A stretch of 5,513 nucleotides of DNA from an uncultured Collinsella sp. (GTDB taxonomy: Bacteria > Actinomycetota > Coriobacteriia > Coriobacteriales > Coriobacteriaceae). This document shows, one piece after another, positions 4,023-5,513 of the stretch (positions are counted from its first letter, which is position 1; every line of letters starts with the position of its first letter). The stretch covers positions 1-5,513 of the forward strand of contig USCS01000110.1 of the NCBI GenBank assembly GCA_900552875.1, in the 5' to 3' direction. The notes below the pieces were generated by a model. The model ran no database searches, was not told where the DNA came from, and saw only the letters and a list, made by a program, of their open reading frames with translations. The position numbers were made by a program, and so were the translations under genes.

Positions 4023-5306
4023 ATGAGCGAGCAGACCATCGGAACTACATGTGTTCAGGGCGGCTATCACCCGGGAGATGCGGAGCCGCGCCAGGTGCCC
4101 ATCTACCAGTCCACCACGTGGAAGTACGACACGTCCGAGCACATGGGTAAGCTGTTTGACCTAGAGGAGTCGGGCTACTTCTACAGCCGTTTGCAGAACC
4201 CCACGTGCGATCTCGTTGCCGCCAAGATCTGCGAGATGGAGGGCGGCACCGCTGCGATGCTCACGAGCTCGGGCATGGCTGCGAATTTCCTCGCGATCTT
4301 TAACGTGGTCGGTGCCGGCGATCATGTGGTCGCGAGCTCTGCCATTTACGGCGGTACGTATAACCTGCTCGCCCACACCATGGGCCGCATGGGCGTGACC
4401 TGCACGTTCGTTGCCCCCGACTGCACCGACGAGGAGCTCGAGGCGGCATTTGAGCCCAATACCAAGCTCGTCTTTGGCGAGACGATCGCCAACCCCGCCC
4501 TCGCCGTGCTCGATATTGAGCGCTTTGCCAAGGCCGCACATGACCACGGCGTGCCGCTGATGGTCGACAACACCTTCCCGACGCCCGTGATGTGCCGTCC
4601 CTTTGAGTGGGGCGCCGACATCGTTACGCACTCTACCACCAAGTACATGGATGGACATGCTGCCTACCTGGGCGGCGTGATCGTCGACCACGGCCAGTTT
4701 GACTGGATGGCCCATGCAGACAAGTTCCCGGGTCTCACCACGCCCGACGAGAGCTACCACGGCGTGACGTATGCCGAGAAGTTCGGTCGCGAGGGTGCCT
4801 TCATTACCAAGGCAACCGCTCAGCTCATGCGCGACCTCGGCCCCATGCAGAACCCGCAGGCGGCGTTCTTCCTGAACAGCTCGCTCGAGAGCCTGCACGT
4901 GCGTATGCCGCGCCATTGCGAGAACGGTCTGGCGGTCGCCAAGTTCCTTCAGGGCCACCCCAAAGTGCGCTTCGTGAGCTATCCGGGCCTGGAGGGCGAC
5001 AAGTACTACGACATGGCTCAGAAGTACATGCCCAACGGTACCTGCGGCGTCGTGAGCTTTGGCTTTACCGGTGGTCGTGCGGCGGCCGAGACCTTTATGA
5101 AGAGTCTTAAGCTCGCCCAGATTGCCACGCACGTGGCCGATGCCCGCACCTGCTGCCTGCACCCGGCAAACGCCACCCATCGCCAGATGAACGACGAGGA
5201 GCTCATCGCCTGCGGCATCTCCGCCGACATGGTGCGCCTGTCGTGCGGCCTTGAGGACACGGCCGATCTGATTGCCGACCTTGAGCAGGCGCTCGAGCAG
5301 TGCTAG
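4023..5306 (+). CDS. metY: O-acetyl-L-homoserine sulfhydrylase (aminocarboxypropyltransferase), PLP-dependent
   Basis: The likely reaction is O-acetylhomoserine plus sulfide to homocysteine plus acetate, the direct-sulfhydrylation route to methionine, in the cytosol. The 427-residue length is typical for MetY; cystathionine synthases and lyases are about 380-400. Fold-type I (Cys/Met metabolism PLP enzyme) landmarks are in order: YFYSRLQNPT (residues 52-61, Tyr and Arg that contact PLP phosphate across the dimer), TSSGMAA (81-87), Tyr109 in SSAIYGG (ring stacking), Asp182 in VDNTF (PLP nitrogen), Lys207 in HSTTKYMDGH (Schiff base), and Arg405 in VRLSCGLED (substrate carboxylate). The segment DARTCCLHPA (373-382) replaces the more usual DAKSLVIHPA. 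ATG 4023 follows AAGGGAG by 6 nt. Regulation may act through the structured leader. O-succinylhomoserine or another thiol as substrate cannot be excluded. Confidence 0.93.
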   Translation: MSEQTIGTTCVQGGYHPGDAEPRQVPIYQSTTWKYDTSEHMGKLFDLEESGYFYSRLQNPTCDLVAAKICEMEGGTAAMLTSSGMAANFLAIFNVVGAGDHVVASSAIYGGTYNLLAHTMGRMGVTCTFVAPDCTDEELEAAFEPNTKLVFGETIANPALAVLDIERFAKAAHDHGVPLMVDNTFPTPVMCRPFEWGADIVTHSTTKYMDGHAAYLGGVIVDHGQFDWMAHADKFPGLTTPDESYHGVTYAEKFGREGAFITKATAQLMRDLGPMQNPQAAFFLNSSLESLHVRMPRHCENGLAVAKFLQGHPKVRFVSYPGLEGDKYYDMAQKYMPNGTCGVVSFGFTGGRAAAETFMKSLKLAQIATHVADARTCCLHPANATHRQMNDEELIACGISADMVRLSCGLEDTADLIADLEQALEQC

Positions 5307-5375
5307 GCTAGCGTGCGTGCGGGGCGTGGGACGGCTTTTCGGCTGACGACGTCCTCATAGTTCCGATTCCGTAGG

Positions 5376-5422
5376 CGGGACCCCGATCGTGTCCGTTTGT
5401 AGGCGATTGGGGTCCCGTTTTT
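5376..5422 (+). terminator. Rho-independent terminator of metY
   Basis: CGGGACCCCGATCG (5376-5389) pairs with CGATTGGGGTCCCG (5404-5417) over 14 bp with one G-U wobble. The loop is 14 nt and five T residues (5418-5422) follow. It starts about 70 nt after the metY stop and separates metY from the next gene. Confidence 0.92.
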
Positions 5423-5447
5423 GCGTTGCACGATAGAAAGGATATAC

Positions 5448-5513
5448 ATGGAGAAAACTGCCGAGCAGCTGCGCCGCGAACACATTGCCCTAGAGGGCGA
5501 CACCCACGGTAAG
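5448..5513 (+). CDS. Unrecognised protein, N-terminal fragment (cut by window end)
   Basis: From ATG 5448, 22 codons are open to the edge; they begin MEKTAEQLRREHIALEGDTH. A good ribosome-binding site, GAAAGGA (5436-5442), lies 5 nt upstream, and the metY terminator precedes it, so this is probably the first gene of a new transcription unit. The visible residues are hydrophilic and likely helical (TAEQLRREHIAL), with no signal peptide. I do not recognise the family from so short a piece. Confidence 0.7.
   Translation, partial: MEKTAEQLRREHIALEGDTHGK

Noticed and set aside
4161..5180. 339-codon minus-strand open frame antisense to metY
   Set aside because: Low-complexity His/Arg/Gly/Val translation explained by codon bias of the sense gene; no ribosome-binding site.

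Overview
The window looks like an ordinary chromosomal housekeeping segment from a high-GC actinobacterium. A Coriobacteriia (Collinsella-like) source is my best guess. It rests on the four-S1-domain ribosomal protein S1, GC-rich third codon positions, frequent non-ATG starts (GTG, TTG, TTG), the type-A RNase P RNA, and a C_GCAxxG_C_C protein beside a direct-sulfhydrylation enzyme. The assignment is inference; no phylogenetic marker was searched. I see no mobile element, CRISPR array, phage gene or tRNA.

Layout, left to right. (1) 1-125, minus: the N-terminus of a HAD-superfamily hydrolase that runs off the left edge. (2) 126-440: a divergent intergenic region with two dyads and candidate rpsA promoters. 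(3) 441-1598, plus: rpsA, with a TTG start and a strong terminator at 1623-1656. (4) 1657-1920: a non-coding stretch holding an unexplained nested hairpin (1712-1786) and the rnpB promoter. (5) 1921-2284, plus: rnpB, closed by a 13-bp P1 helix and followed by an unusually long inverted-repeat terminator (2299-2409). (6) 2410-2642: non-coding, with degenerate direct repeats. (7) 2643-3278, plus: a YigZ/IMPACT-family protein, with a terminator in the convergent gap. (8) 3346-3792, minus: a cysteine-rich C_GCAxxG_C_C redox-family protein. (9) 3793-4022: a divergent region whose right half is a structured metY leader with mutually exclusive pairings that could hide or expose the Shine-Dalgarno. 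(10) 4023-5306, plus: a MetY-type O-acetylhomoserine sulfhydrylase, with a terminator at 5376-5422. (11) 5448-5513, plus: the start of an unrecognised gene cut by the right edge.

The genes are mostly monocistronic, each with its own terminator: translation (S1), tRNA 5' processing (RNase P), an IMPACT-family protein of uncertain role, and methionine/sulfur assimilation (MetY). The redox-family gene lies divergent to metY, which may or may not be functionally meaningful. I found no clearly new system. The best leads are RNA-level: the metY leader switch, the nested hairpin between rpsA and rnpB, and the oversized structure after rnpB.
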